In this document: piece after piece, positions 42,878 through 51,506 of the stretch
Layout of the letters: every line of letters begins with the position of its first letter
Position numbering within the stretch: the first letter of the stretch is position 1
From: Rhodoplanes azumiensis
GTDB lineage: Bacteria; Pseudomonadota; Alphaproteobacteria; Rhizobiales; Xanthobacteraceae
Assembly (NCBI RefSeq): GCF_042682915.1
Contig: NZ_JBHUIW010000023.1
Span: 36,316 to 100,315, forward strand
DNA length: 64,000 nt
Direction: 5' to 3'
The notes under the pieces: generated by a model
The model's input: only the letters and a program-made list of their open reading frames with translations
Told to the model about the DNA's origin: nothing
Database searches by the model: none
Translations under genes and position numbers: made by a program

Positions 42878-43599
42878 GCGCGCTCCTGTCCGTCGTCGAG
42901 GTCGGCAAGCGCTTCCGCGGCCTGGTCGCGGTCGACCGGGTGTCGTTCGAGGTGCAGTCCGGCGAGATTTTCGCCGTGATCGGCCCGAACGGGGCCGGCA
43001 AGACCACGCTGTTCAACATGATCGCCGGCGTGCTGCCGCCCAACGAGGGCACCATCTCGTTCCGGGGCGAGCGCATCTCGGGTCGCACGCCGGATGCGGT
43101 GTGCCGGCTCGGCGTCGCCCGCACGTTCCAGATCGTCCGCCCGTTCCCGGCCCTGACCGTCGAGGACAACGTGGTGATCGGTGCGCTTCTGCACCGCACC
43201 GACATGGCGGCGGCGCGGCGCCACGCCCGCGACGTGCTCGCCACGCTCGACCTGTTCGACAAGCGCGATTATCGTGCCTCGGCGCTCACGCTCCCGGACC
43301 GCAAGCGCCTTGAGCTCGCCCGTGCGCTCGCCACCGATCCGAAGCTCCTGCTGCTCGACGAGGTGATGGCCGGTCTGCGGCCGACCGAGACCGACCGGAT
43401 GGTCGACATCCTGCGTGGCGTCAACCGCGACATGGGCGTCACCATCCTCTTGATCGAGCACGTGATGCGCGCCGTGATGGCGCTCGCCGGCCACATGCTG
43501 GTGCTGCACCACGGCGCCCCGATCGCCCGTGGCCGGCCCGAGGAGGTGGTGCGCGACGAGAAGGTGATCACGTCCTATCTCGGCCAGGAGACGATCTGA
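42874..43599 (+). CDS. livG: ABC transporter ATP-binding protein LivG
   Basis: A 241-residue ATPase. Walker A is GPNGAGKTTLFNMIAG; RTFQIVRPFPALTVEDNVVI is the LivG family region. The signature is degenerate (LTLPDRKRLELARALA in place of LS-x-G-x-Q), as in LivG homologues. Walker B is LLLLDEVMAGL. The GTG start at 42874 overlaps the livM stop. Last residues AYLGQETI-like ending (SYLGQETI) are typical. Confidence 0.94.
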   Translation: MSALLSVVEVGKRFRGLVAVDRVSFEVQSGEIFAVIGPNGAGKTTLFNMIAGVLPPNEGTISFRGERISGRTPDAVCRLGVARTFQIVRPFPALTVEDNVVIGALLHRTDMAAARRHARDVLATLDLFDKRDYRASALTLPDRKRLELARALATDPKLLLLDEVMAGLRPTETDRMVDILRGVNRDMGVTILLIEHVMRAVMALAGHMLVLHHGAPIARGRPEEVVRDEKVITSYLGQETI

Positions 43600-44303
43600 T
43601 GCTCTCCGTCCGCGATCTCGACGTGTTCTACGGCGACGCCCAGGCGCTCGACCGCGTCTCCTTCGAGGTCGCCGAGGGCAGCATCGTCGCCATCGTCGGC
43701 GCCAACGGCGCCGGCAAGACCTCGCTGATCCGCACCATCGCCGGGATGATCCGTCCCGCGCACGGCAGCATCACGTATCGGGGCGAGGAGATCGCCGGCC
43801 TGCCGAGCCACCGCGTCTGCAATCTCGGCATCGGCCAGGTCGCCGAGGGGCGCCAGGTGTTTCCGACCCTGACGGTCGGCGAGAACCTGGAGATGGGCGC
43901 GCTGCTGCCGCGGGCGCGCGCCAAGCGCGACGCCGAATTCGCCCGCGTGTTCCGGATGTTTCCCATCCTCGAGGAGCGGCTGAAGCAGACCGCCGGCACG
44001 CTGTCGGGCGGCGAACAGCAGATGCTCGCCATCGGCCGCTGCCTGATGGGCCAGCCCGATCTCGTGATGTTCGACGAGCCCTCGCTCGGCCTCGCCCCGG
44101 CGATCGTCCACGAGGTGCTGCGCACCATCCGCGATCTCAACGCCGCCGGCCTCACCTGCGTGCTGGTCGAGCAGAACGTCGCGCTGTCGCTCAAGCTCGC
44201 CGACCGCGCCTATGTGCTCGAGAACGGCCGCGTCACGCTGTCCGGAACCGGCGAGGAGCTCTTGGCCGACGACCGCGTCCGCCAGGCCTATCTCGGCATG
44301 TGA
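43599..44303 (+). CDS. livF: ABC transporter ATP-binding protein LivF
   Basis: A 234-residue ATPase. Walker A is GANGAGKTSLIRTIAG, the Q-loop region is IGQVAEGRQVFPTLTVGENL, the signature LSGGEQQMLAIGRCLM and Walker B LVMFDEPSLGLAP. Its ATG shares one base with the livG stop (TGATG), so livH, livM, livG and livF are all coupled by overlap. Confidence 0.95.
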   Translation: MLSVRDLDVFYGDAQALDRVSFEVAEGSIVAIVGANGAGKTSLIRTIAGMIRPAHGSITYRGEEIAGLPSHRVCNLGIGQVAEGRQVFPTLTVGENLEMGALLPRARAKRDAEFARVFRMFPILEERLKQTAGTLSGGEQQMLAIGRCLMGQPDLVMFDEPSLGLAPAIVHEVLRTIRDLNAAGLTCVLVEQNVALSLKLADRAYVLENGRVTLSGTGEELLADDRVRQAYLGM

Positions 44304-44390
44304 GCGCGGACGGGCGTCGAGTCCCGGCGCGCCGTCACCCGTCCCCGCGCGGGCAGAGGCGCGGAGCACCGCGTTCACGGCCGGTGCCTT

Positions 44391-45080
44391 TCACACGCCG
44401 GCGACGACGGGCCGGATCACCATGTTGTCGTTGACGGCCTTGACGCCGGGGATCTCCGCGATGGCGATCTGCAGCGCCTGCTTCTCGGCGACCGAGTCGA
44501 CCATGCCCCAGACGTCGACGATGCCGTCCGTCACCGTCACGTTGACCAGGGTGGACGAGAACCACGGCTCGTCCTCCAACCGCGCCATGACGGCCCGGCG
44601 CAGATCGGCGTCGGCGACCGGGCTCGCCGGCGGGCGGTGGCGCTGCGCGGCGAGGGCGTGCAGGAGGTTCGCCCGGCTGACGATGCCGACCAGCTTGCCG
44701 TCCTTCACGATCGGCACCCGCTTGATGCGGTGGCGCTCCAAGAGGCTCGCGATCTCGGCGACCGGGGTGTCCGGCGTCGCGGTGACGAGCTCGCGCGTCA
44801 TCACGTCGGCGACGCGGCGGGCGTGCTCCTTGACGAACTGGGACGCCAGCACCTCGCGGCCCATCAGCAGCTTCAGCCACCACGATCGTTCGTGACCGGT
44901 GCCCGCCTCGGCGCGTCGCACGAGGTCGCCCTCGCTGACGATGCCGACCGGACGTCCGGCCGGATCGACCACCGGGACGCCGCTGATCCGGTTCTCCAGC
45001 AGGATCGCGGCGACGTCCGGCACGGACGTGTCCGGTGTCACGGTGACGAGCGTGGTGGTCATGATGTCGGAGGCCTTCAT
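44391..45080 (-). CDS. CBS-pair and BON domain protein
   Basis: A 229-residue cytoplasmic protein. Two CBS domains are at about 1-65 (MKASDIMTTTLVTVTPDTSV, ILLENRISGVPVVDPAGRPV) and 90-145 (DVMTRELVTATPDTPVAEIA, HRIKRVPIVKDGKLVGIVSR). A BON domain follows at about 155-225 (VTVTDGIVDVWGMVDSVAEK, IPGVKAVNDNMVIRP). CBS pairs bind adenosine nucleotides; BON binds lipid or membrane. Such proteins are common in Rhizobiales as stress or energy sensors without known partner. Convergent with livF, 87 bp apart. Confidence 0.92.
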   Translation of the reverse strand: MKASDIMTTTLVTVTPDTSVPDVAAILLENRISGVPVVDPAGRPVGIVSEGDLVRRAEAGTGHERSWWLKLLMGREVLASQFVKEHARRVADVMTRELVTATPDTPVAEIASLLERHRIKRVPIVKDGKLVGIVSRANLLHALAAQRHRPPASPVADADLRRAVMARLEDEPWFSSTLVNVTVTDGIVDVWGMVDSVAEKQALQIAIAEIPGVKAVNDNMVIRPVVAGV

Positions 45081-45776
45081 GACGGCGGACTCCTCTTGTG
45101 CATGCGTCTTGCCCGACCCGGTCGGGGCGACGTGTCCCGGCCGCCCGGGAAAGCCATCGTGACATCATCGACCGGCGGTCGCGGCCCGCATTGACGGCGC
45201 GCAAGTCTTTCCTCGCCGATGCGAGGGGCCAGGGGCAGCGCGTCACCGATGGTCGGGGCGCGTTCGGGAATGGTTGGCTTCATACCAACGGCCATGACGG
45301 CCGACTCTCTCCGTCACCCTTTGGTGCCCGGCGAAGCCGGGCCTCGAAGGGCGACGGCATCGATCTCGGGCTTGCCCGAGATCGACATCATTGAAGCCCA
45401 AGTCGGCAACCCCGACTTGGGTGGCCGACATCCTTCGAGGCTCGCTGCGCGAGCACCTCGAGACGACGGATCGAGGTCCGGGGCCTTTTGGTCTCACCTC
45501 GACCGCGATCGCGTGTCCCGGACAAGGCGTGTCGGGCCGCAGGCCCGATGCGCCGCCGATCCGGGGCCCGGGGGCCGCAAGACGGGGGCAAGACACACGA
45601 AGGGGGCACGTCGAGGGGATGGCCGGTGGCCGGACGAGCGCCTCGCCTGATCGCCCCTGGATCCCGGCCCGCGGCACGTTGCACCGCGCCGGGGACACGG
45701 GTCCGCGCCCGAGACCGAGAGCGGAGCCGATCCGATCCGCTCAGCTGATCACGACGTCGCCGTCACGACCTCATCC
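45081..45776. other. Non-coding gap of 696 bp
   Basis: Contains palindromic repeat C copy 2 (45312-45468). The rest shows only Arg/Gly/Pro-rich shadow frames. The part above 45081 should carry the promoter of the CBS-BON gene. Confidence 0.5.
45312..45468. repeat. Intergenic palindromic repeat, family C copy 2
   Basis: CGTCACCCTTTGGTG, hairpin CCCGGCGAAGCCGGG, CCTCGAAGG; then extra hairpins GATCTCGGG-CTTG-CCCGAGATC and CCCAAGTCGG...CCGACTTGGG; then ATCCTTCGAGG, CTCGCTGCGCGAG and CACCTCGAGACGACG. The outer parts match copy 1 at 15093-15210; the middle hairpins are additional modules, showing the mosaic nature of the family. Confidence 0.8.
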
Positions 45777-48302
45777 TCACGATCGCACCTTCACGTAGCT
45801 GCCGGGCGCGTCCTCGATGGCCGGGAACTCGGCCGTGCCGGGCACGCGAGCCGGCACCTGGGTCGGATCGAAATGGCGGATCCATTCGAGCCAGTGCGGC
45901 CACCACGAGCCGGGGTGCTCGGTCGCTCGCTTGATCCACGCCTCGACATTGTCGCCGGCCGGCCGCTCGCCGGTCCAGTACTGGTACTTCTTGCCGGCCG
46001 GCGGGTTGATGATGCCGGCGATGTGCCCGGAGCCGGCGCAGACGAACTCGACGTCGCCGCCGAACATCTTGGCGCCGATATAGACCGACTCGGCCGGCGC
46101 GATGTGGTCCTCGCGCGCCGCCACCGTGTAGATCGGCACCAGGATCTTCTTCAGGTCGAGCTTGACTCCGTCGATCTCCATCCGGCCCTGGCTCAGATTG
46201 TTCTCCAGGTAGCAGTTGCGCAGATAGTAGGAGTGGTTGGCGGCCGGCATCCGGGTCGAGTCGGAATTCCAGTAGAGCAGGTCGAACGGGAACGGCTGCT
46301 CGCCCTTGATGTAGTTGGAGATGATGTAGGGCCAGACCAGATCGTTGGAGCGCAGGAAGTTGAAGATCATGGCCATCTTGCCGCCTTCCAGATAGCCGTG
46401 CTCCGACATCTGGCGCTCGATCGCCTCGATCTGGCTCTCGTCCGACGTGAACAGCTTGAGATCGCCGCCCTTCTCGAAATCGACCTGGGCCGTGAACATG
46501 GTGGCCGATCGGATTCGCTCCGCCGTGCTCGCCGCCGACAGATAGGCCATCGTGACCGACAGCATGGTGCCGCCGACGCAATAGCCGAGCGTGTGGGCCG
46601 ACGGCGCGCCGGTGATCTTCAGCACCACGTCGAGCGCCTCCAGCGGCCCCTGTCGCATGTAGTCGGCGAAGGTCTTCTGGGCGAGGTGCTCGTCCGGGTT
46701 CACCCAAGAGATGGTGAACACCGTCACGCCGTTGTCGACCGCGTATTTGATGAACGACTTCTCGGGATTGAGATCGAGGATGTAGTACTTGTTGATCCAC
46801 GGCGGGACGATCAGGAGCGGCGTCTTCAGCACCGTCGCGGTCGTCGGCGTGTACTGGATGAGCTGCATCAGCTCGTTCTGGTGCACGACCTTGCCGGGCG
46901 TGATCGCGAGATTGCGGCCGACCTCGAACTGCGAGTTGTCGGACTGCCGGATCTTCAGCTCGCCGTGGCCGGCTTCGATGTCCTCGGCCAGCATCGTCAT
47001 GCCGCGCACGAGATTGTCGGCGTTGGAGCGAAGCGTGAGCCGCAGGAGCTCGGGATTGGTGAAGACGAAGTTCGACGGCGAGATCGCGTTGAGCACCTGC
47101 TTCATGTAGAAGTCCGCCTTGCGGCGGGTCAGCGGATCGAGCCCCTCGGCGTCCTCGACGAGATGGTTGGCGACTCGGCTGGTGAGCAGATAAGCCTGTT
47201 TGAGAAAGTCGAAATAGGTGTTGGTCGTCCACTCGGGATGGGAGAAGCGGCGGTCGCGCGGATCGGGCGTCGCGATCGGCGGCGACGTCTCGCCGGCGAG
47301 CCGCCGCATGGTGGTGGCCCACAGATCCAGATAGGCGTGGCCGATCGAGGTCTGCAGGTCGATGGCGCGCGTCGCGTCGCGCATCCAGTACTCCATCACC
47401 TTGCCGAACGTGGTGACGATGTCGACCACCTGCTGGGGCGGCTCGTCGTGGATCTTGCCTTCCTCGCGCGGCTTCATGTAGGCGGCGAGGGCCCGACCGC
47501 CTTGCTCCATGATGCGGGCCACGTTGGTCGCGAGCTTCTCGATGTCGACCGTGCTGGGTCCGACATCCGGCTGCGGCTTGCCCTTCGGCTTCTCGGCCTT
47601 CGCCTCCGGCTTCGGCTCCGCCTTCGGTTCCGCCTTGGTCTCGGAGCCGGGCGCCTGGGCCGGGACGGGCGTCGCTGGGGCGGGAATCTCGATCCGGGGC
47701 GCCGGTGCGGGTGCCGGCGGTGCATCCGCGCGGGTCTCGACCACGGGGGTCTCGACCACGGGGGTCTCGGCCACGGCTGCTTCCGTGACCCGGGACTCGG
47801 CCGGGTCGGCCTCGGGCAGGGGCGGGGAGACGCCTGCGTCCTCCGCCGCGGCGACGATCGCGGCCGGCGACGGGCCGGGCGCCGGCTGCGGCGGCTCGGC
47901 CTTCTCGAGTTCCTCCGGCGGGGTGGCGTCGGCGGTCGGTAGGACGGTCAGCGCGTCGGGCGACGAATCATGGCCGTTCCCCGCGACCGAAGGGTGCGGC
48001 GTCGGCCCGGGGCCGGCCTCCGGCAGCGGCGGAGTCTCGTAGCTCAGCGGCGGCAGGCCGTCCGCGGCGGAGATCAACGCTCCCTCGACGAGCGCCTCGC
48101 CGGCGCCGTCACCCGCCTCGCTGTCCGCCGCTTCGCTGTCCACCGCCTGGATGTCCGCCGTCTGGGTGTCCGCCGTCTGGGTGTCCGCCGGCTCGGCGAC
48201 CGCCGGGGCGATCGGCTCGGCCCCGGTCCCCTCGCCATGAAGCGGGGCGACCTCCGGCTCGTCCGTGTCCGGCGTCATCGGCCTCTCCTGGGCGGTATCC
48301 AT
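45777..48302 (-). CDS. phaC: Class I poly(3-hydroxyalkanoate) synthase with long N-terminal extension
   Basis: Polymerises 3-hydroxyacyl-CoA into storage granules. The 841-residue product has a standard class I PhaC core from about residue 255: the N-terminal PhaC domain (NTYFDFLKQAYLLTSRVANH), lipase-like box GYCVGGTML with nucleophile Cys575, Asp732 (AAREDHIAPAES) and His760 (GSGHIAGIINPP). The Cys-Asp-His spacing (157 and 28) is close to R. eutropha PhaC (161 and 28). The first ~250 residues are extra: acidic then Pro/Ala/Glu-rich, with pentapeptide repeats (TADTQTADTQTAD; VVETPVVETR) and a Lys/Glu/Pro stretch (EPKAEPKPEAKAEKPK). The start at 48302 is the only in-frame start near the usual divergent lipoprotein promoter. 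Confidence 0.95.
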   Translation of the reverse strand: MDTAQERPMTPDTDEPEVAPLHGEGTGAEPIAPAVAEPADTQTADTQTADIQAVDSEAADSEAGDGAGEALVEGALISAADGLPPLSYETPPLPEAGPGPTPHPSVAGNGHDSSPDALTVLPTADATPPEELEKAEPPQPAPGPSPAAIVAAAEDAGVSPPLPEADPAESRVTEAAVAETPVVETPVVETRADAPPAPAPAPRIEIPAPATPVPAQAPGSETKAEPKAEPKPEAKAEKPKGKPQPDVGPSTVDIEKLATNVARIMEQGGRALAAYMKPREEGKIHDEPPQQVVDIVTTFGKVMEYWMRDATRAIDLQTSIGHAYLDLWATTMRRLAGETSPPIATPDPRDRRFSHPEWTTNTYFDFLKQAYLLTSRVANHLVEDAEGLDPLTRRKADFYMKQVLNAISPSNFVFTNPELLRLTLRSNADNLVRGMTMLAEDIEAGHGELKIRQSDNSQFEVGRNLAITPGKVVHQNELMQLIQYTPTTATVLKTPLLIVPPWINKYYILDLNPEKSFIKYAVDNGVTVFTISWVNPDEHLAQKTFADYMRQGPLEALDVVLKITGAPSAHTLGYCVGGTMLSVTMAYLSAASTAERIRSATMFTAQVDFEKGGDLKLFTSDESQIEAIERQMSEHGYLEGGKMAMIFNFLRSNDLVWPYIISNYIKGEQPFPFDLLYWNSDSTRMPAANHSYYLRNCYLENNLSQGRMEIDGVKLDLKKILVPIYTVAAREDHIAPAESVYIGAKMFGGDVEFVCAGSGHIAGIINPPAGKKYQYWTGERPAGDNVEAWIKRATEHPGSWWPHWLEWIRHFDPTQVPARVPGTAEFPAIEDAPGSYVKVRS
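47733..47777. repeat. 15-bp tandem repeat in the phaC extension
   Basis: GGTCTCGACCACGGG twice and a third diverged copy (GGTCTCGGCCACGGC), in frame, encoding (on the minus strand) the VVETP repeats of the PhaC N-terminus. Confidence 0.85.
48152..48196. repeat. 15-bp tandem repeat in the phaC extension (second array)
   Basis: TGTCCGCCGTCTGGG twice and a third diverged copy (TGTCCGCCGGCTCGG), encoding the ADTQT repeats near residue 40 of PhaC. Confidence 0.85.
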
Positions 48303-48397
48303 CGGGTAGGGCTCCTTGGTTTGGACATATTATGCCGGTACCGCAGCCGTCAGCCCAGCGTTTCATCCGACAGTTTAGATGTTGGTCACTTCGCGCC

Positions 48398-48736
48398 ATG
48401 TCTAGAAGCGTATCGCGGCGCCCACGTGACGTTTGGGCGGACCGGCTCTCGCGGCGGCTGCCCACCGGGGCGGTCCTCGCTCTGGCGGCCGTGCTGGTCG
48501 CGGGCTGCTCGTCCATCCTGTCGGACATGCCGCAGCAGATCGGTGGGCTGCCGAGCGACGCGCCGGCGCGTCCCGCCGTGCCGCCCAGCTTTCCGGCCGT
48601 GAACGACATGCCCGAGGCCCGCGCGGAGCGCACCCTCACCGAGGCGGAGCGCAAGAAGGTGCAGGCCGACCTGGACGCCGCCCGCGCCGCCGCCGCCAAG
48701 CGCGCCGGGGCAGCCGCCCAGACGCAGGAGCGCTGA
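48398..48736 (+). CDS. Small lipoprotein
   Basis: A 112-residue protein with a basic N-terminus, a hydrophobic core and lipobox AAVLVAGC (Cys37), then SSILSDMPQQIGGLPSDAPA and PPSFPAVNDMPEARAER, ending in a helix (LTEAERKKVQADLDAARAAA). Its conserved PSDAPARP / PAVNDMP segments match short lipoproteins found next to phaC in Bradyrhizobium-like genomes. It is divergent from phaC across 95 bp and 125 bp before the aminotransferase. The open frame starts at 48332; 48398 is preferred because the signal is then normal in length. Function unknown. Confidence 0.75.
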   Translation: MSRSVSRRPRDVWADRLSRRLPTGAVLALAAVLVAGCSSILSDMPQQIGGLPSDAPARPAVPPSFPAVNDMPEARAERTLTEAERKKVQADLDAARAAAAKRAGAAAQTQER

Positions 48737-48861
48737 CCCGGCCGCCGCACCGGAATTCCCGCCCGGTCCGGCTCCCCACCTTTACTGATCCGGCGATCGT
48801 CGTGTTAAAAGCCCCGCACGCGCCGGTCAGGCACCGATCTCGCAGCGGAGCTTTCGACATC

Positions 48862-50079
48862 ATGGAAGAATTTCATCGGATTCGCCGTCTCCCGCCCTAT
48901 GTTTTCGAGCAGGTGAACCGCGCCAAGGCCGCCGCCCGCAACGCCGGCGCCGACATCATCGATCTCGGCATGGGCAATCCCGATCTCCCGGCGCCGGCCC
49001 ATGTGGTCGAGAAGCTGAAGGAGACGGCCGGCAAGTTCCGCACCGACCGCTACTCCGCCTCCAAGGGAATCGCCGGCCTGCGCCGCGCCCAGGCGGCCTA
49101 TTACGGCCGTCGCTTCGGCGTGAAGCTCAATCCCGACACCCAGGTGGTGGCGACGCTCGGCTCCAAGGAGGGCTTCGCCAACATGGCGCAAGCCATCACG
49201 GCGCCGGGCGACGTCGTGCTGGTGCCGAATCCGAGCTACCCGATCCACGCCTTCGGCTTCCTGATGGCGGGCGGCGTCATCCGCTCGGTGCCGTGCAACC
49301 CGGGGCCGGAGCTGTTCCACGCGCTCGAGCGCGCCTGCGCGCACTCGATCCCGAAGCCGACCGCGCTGGTCGTCTGCTATCCGTCGAACCCGACCGCCGA
49401 GGTCGCCGATCTCGACTTCTACAAGGACGTCGTCGCCTTCGCGAAGAAGCACGATCTCATCGTGCTGTCCGACCTCGCCTATGCCGAGGTCTATTTCGAC
49501 GACGTCCCGCCACCTTCGATGCTGCAGGTGCCGGGCGCCTTCGACGTCGCGGTCGAGTTCACCTCGATGTCGAAGACCTTCTCGATGCCGGGCTGGCGCA
49601 TGGGCTTCGCGGTCGGCAACGAGCGTCTGATCGCGGCGCTGGCGCGGGTGAAGTCCTATCTCGACTACGGTGCCTTCACGCCCGTGCAGGTCGCCGCCAC
49701 GGCCGCCTTGAACGGCCCGGAAGACTGCATCCGCGAGATGCGCGAGACCTACAAGCGCCGCCGCGACGTCCTGGTCGAGAGCTTCGGCCGGGCCGGCTGG
49801 GACGTGCCGCCGCCGCGCGCCTCGATGTTCGCCTGGTGCCCGATCCCGAAGCCGTTCGACACGCTCGGCTCGATCGAGTTCGCCACCATGCTGGTCGAGA
49901 AGGCCGAGGTGGCGGTGGCGCCGGGCGTCGGCTTCGGCGAGCACGGCGACGGGTTCGTTCGCATCGCGCTGGTGGAAAACGAACAGCGGATCCGTCAGGC
50001 GGCGCGCAACTTGCGGCGGTTTCTTGAAACCGGTCCCGAAAAGCTGCACAACGTCGTTCCCCTCGCACAGTCGCGCTGA
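48862..50079 (+). CDS. Class I/II aminotransferase, AlaC / LL-diaminopimelate type
   Basis: A 405-residue PLP enzyme. The family start is MEEFHRIRRLPPYVFEQVNR; IIDLGMGNPDLPAPAHVVEK, DRYSASKGIAGLRRAQAAYY, CYPSNPTAEVADL and the Schiff-base lysine Lys238 (TSMSKTFSMPGWRMGF) follow. ASMFAWCPIP and GDGFVRIALVENEQRIRQA close the fold. This subgroup includes glutamate-pyruvate aminotransferase AlaC and is often annotated as LL-diaminopimelate aminotransferase. The start is set by family N-terminus. hom follows 35 bp later, so a role in amino-acid synthesis is likely. Confidence 0.92.
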   Translation: MEEFHRIRRLPPYVFEQVNRAKAAARNAGADIIDLGMGNPDLPAPAHVVEKLKETAGKFRTDRYSASKGIAGLRRAQAAYYGRRFGVKLNPDTQVVATLGSKEGFANMAQAITAPGDVVLVPNPSYPIHAFGFLMAGGVIRSVPCNPGPELFHALERACAHSIPKPTALVVCYPSNPTAEVADLDFYKDVVAFAKKHDLIVLSDLAYAEVYFDDVPPPSMLQVPGAFDVAVEFTSMSKTFSMPGWRMGFAVGNERLIAALARVKSYLDYGAFTPVQVAATAALNGPEDCIREMRETYKRRRDVLVESFGRAGWDVPPPRASMFAWCPIPKPFDTLGSIEFATMLVEKAEVAVAPGVGFGEHGDGFVRIALVENEQRIRQAARNLRRFLETGPEKLHNVVPLAQSR

Positions 50080-50114
50080 CGCGCGACTCTCCCGCTCGAC
50101 AGGTCGTTCTCGAA

Positions 50115-51458
50115 ATGGTTGCGCCGCTCAAAGTCGGTCTCGCGGGCCTCGGCACCGTCGGTGGCTCGGTCGCTCGCCTGCTGCAGAAGCAGGAGTCGAA
50201 TGCGCCGGAGTCGAACGTCCTGGCGACGCGGTGCGGTCGTCCGGTGAAGCTCGTCGCGGTCTCGGCCAAGGCCGAGGCCGAGATGCACGCGCTCGGCATT
50301 CCGGGGCTGCGCTTCGTCCCGAGCCCCACGGCACTCGCCGCCGATCCGGAGATCGACGCCTTCGTCGAGCTGATGGGCGGCGCCGGTGATCCGGCCAAGT
50401 CGGCCATCGAGGCGGCGCTGTCGGCCGGCAAGCCGGTCGTCACCGCCAACAAGGCGCTGATCGCCCGCCACGGCGTGGCGCTCGCCACGCTCGCCGAGAA
50501 GCACGGCGTCGCGCTCAATTTCGAGGCGGCGGTCGGCGGTGCCATCCCCGTGGTCAAGACCCTGCGGGAAGGCTTCGCCGGCAACTCTTTCGAGCGCGTC
50601 TACGGCATCCTCAACGGCACCTGCAACTACATCCTGTCGCGGATGGAGAGCGACAAGCTCTCCTTCGCCGACTGTCTTCGCGAGGCGCAGCGGCTCGGTT
50701 ATGCCGAGGCGGACCCGACCTTCGACGTCGAGGGCTTCGACACCGCCCAGAAGATCGCCATCCTGGCGAGCCTCGCCTTCGGCGTGCAGGTCGATCCCGA
50801 CGCCGTCTTCGTCGAGGGCATCTCGTCGATCACGCCCGAGGATCTCGAGGCGGCGGCCGAGCTCGGCTACCGTATCAAGCTGTTGGGCGTCGCGGTGCGC
50901 ACCGAGCAAGGCATCGAGCAGCGCGTCCACCCCACCATGGTGCGGCTCGATTCGCCGCTCGCCCAGGTGATGGGCGTCACCAATGCCGTGACGGTCGATC
51001 CGGCCGGCTTCCCGCCCATCACCCTGGTGGGACCGGGCGCCGGTGGGGCGGCGACCGCCTCGGCCGTGGTCGCCGATCTCGCCGACATCGCCCGCGGGCT
51101 ACGCGCCGCGCCGTTCGGCCGCCCGACCGAGGCGCTGACCGGCAGCCGCCGCGCCCCGATGCAGCGCCACGAGGGCGGCTACTACATCCGGCTCGCCGCC
51201 GTCGACCGGCCCGGCACCTTCGCCACCATCGCCAAGCATCTGGCGGACGAGCACATCTCGCTCGAATCGATCGTCCAGCGGCGGCGCAACGGCGAGCCGC
51301 ATGGCGGCTCCAGCCCGGACAGTGCCCAGACCCCTGCGCCGGTCATCCTGGTGACCTACGCCACGACCGAGGACGCGGTTCGCAAAGCGTTGAGCGAGAT
51401 CAAGAACAGGGGTGTGATCGCGGGTAACCCTCAGGTCATCCGCATCGAGAAGAACTGA
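50115..51458 (+). CDS. hom: Homoserine dehydrogenase
   Basis: Reduces aspartate semialdehyde to homoserine for threonine and methionine. The 447-residue product has the NAD(P) motif VGLAGLGTVGGSVARLL, VTANKALIARHG, NFEAAVGGAIPVVKTLREGF, ILNGTCNYILSRMES and DPTFDVEGFDTAQKIAILAS. A C-terminal ACT domain (GGYYIRLAAVDRPGTFATIA) from about residue 355 suggests threonine feedback. A 14-residue insert (RRRNGEPHGGSSPDSAQTPA) in the ACT domain is also seen in Rhizobiales. Part of the aminotransferase-hom-glpX run. Confidence 0.97.
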   Translation: MVAPLKVGLAGLGTVGGSVARLLQKQESNAPESNVLATRCGRPVKLVAVSAKAEAEMHALGIPGLRFVPSPTALAADPEIDAFVELMGGAGDPAKSAIEAALSAGKPVVTANKALIARHGVALATLAEKHGVALNFEAAVGGAIPVVKTLREGFAGNSFERVYGILNGTCNYILSRMESDKLSFADCLREAQRLGYAEADPTFDVEGFDTAQKIAILASLAFGVQVDPDAVFVEGISSITPEDLEAAAELGYRIKLLGVAVRTEQGIEQRVHPTMVRLDSPLAQVMGVTNAVTVDPAGFPPITLVGPGAGGAATASAVVADLADIARGLRAAPFGRPTEALTGSRRAPMQRHEGGYYIRLAAVDRPGTFATIAKHLADEHISLESIVQRRRNGEPHGGSSPDSAQTPAPVILVTYATTEDAVRKALSEIKNRGVIAGNPQVIRIEKN

Positions 51459-51506
51459 CCGGACCCCCCTTCCCCCTGCGCTCCGGTCGCTTTGAAAGGA
51501 TTCGAC

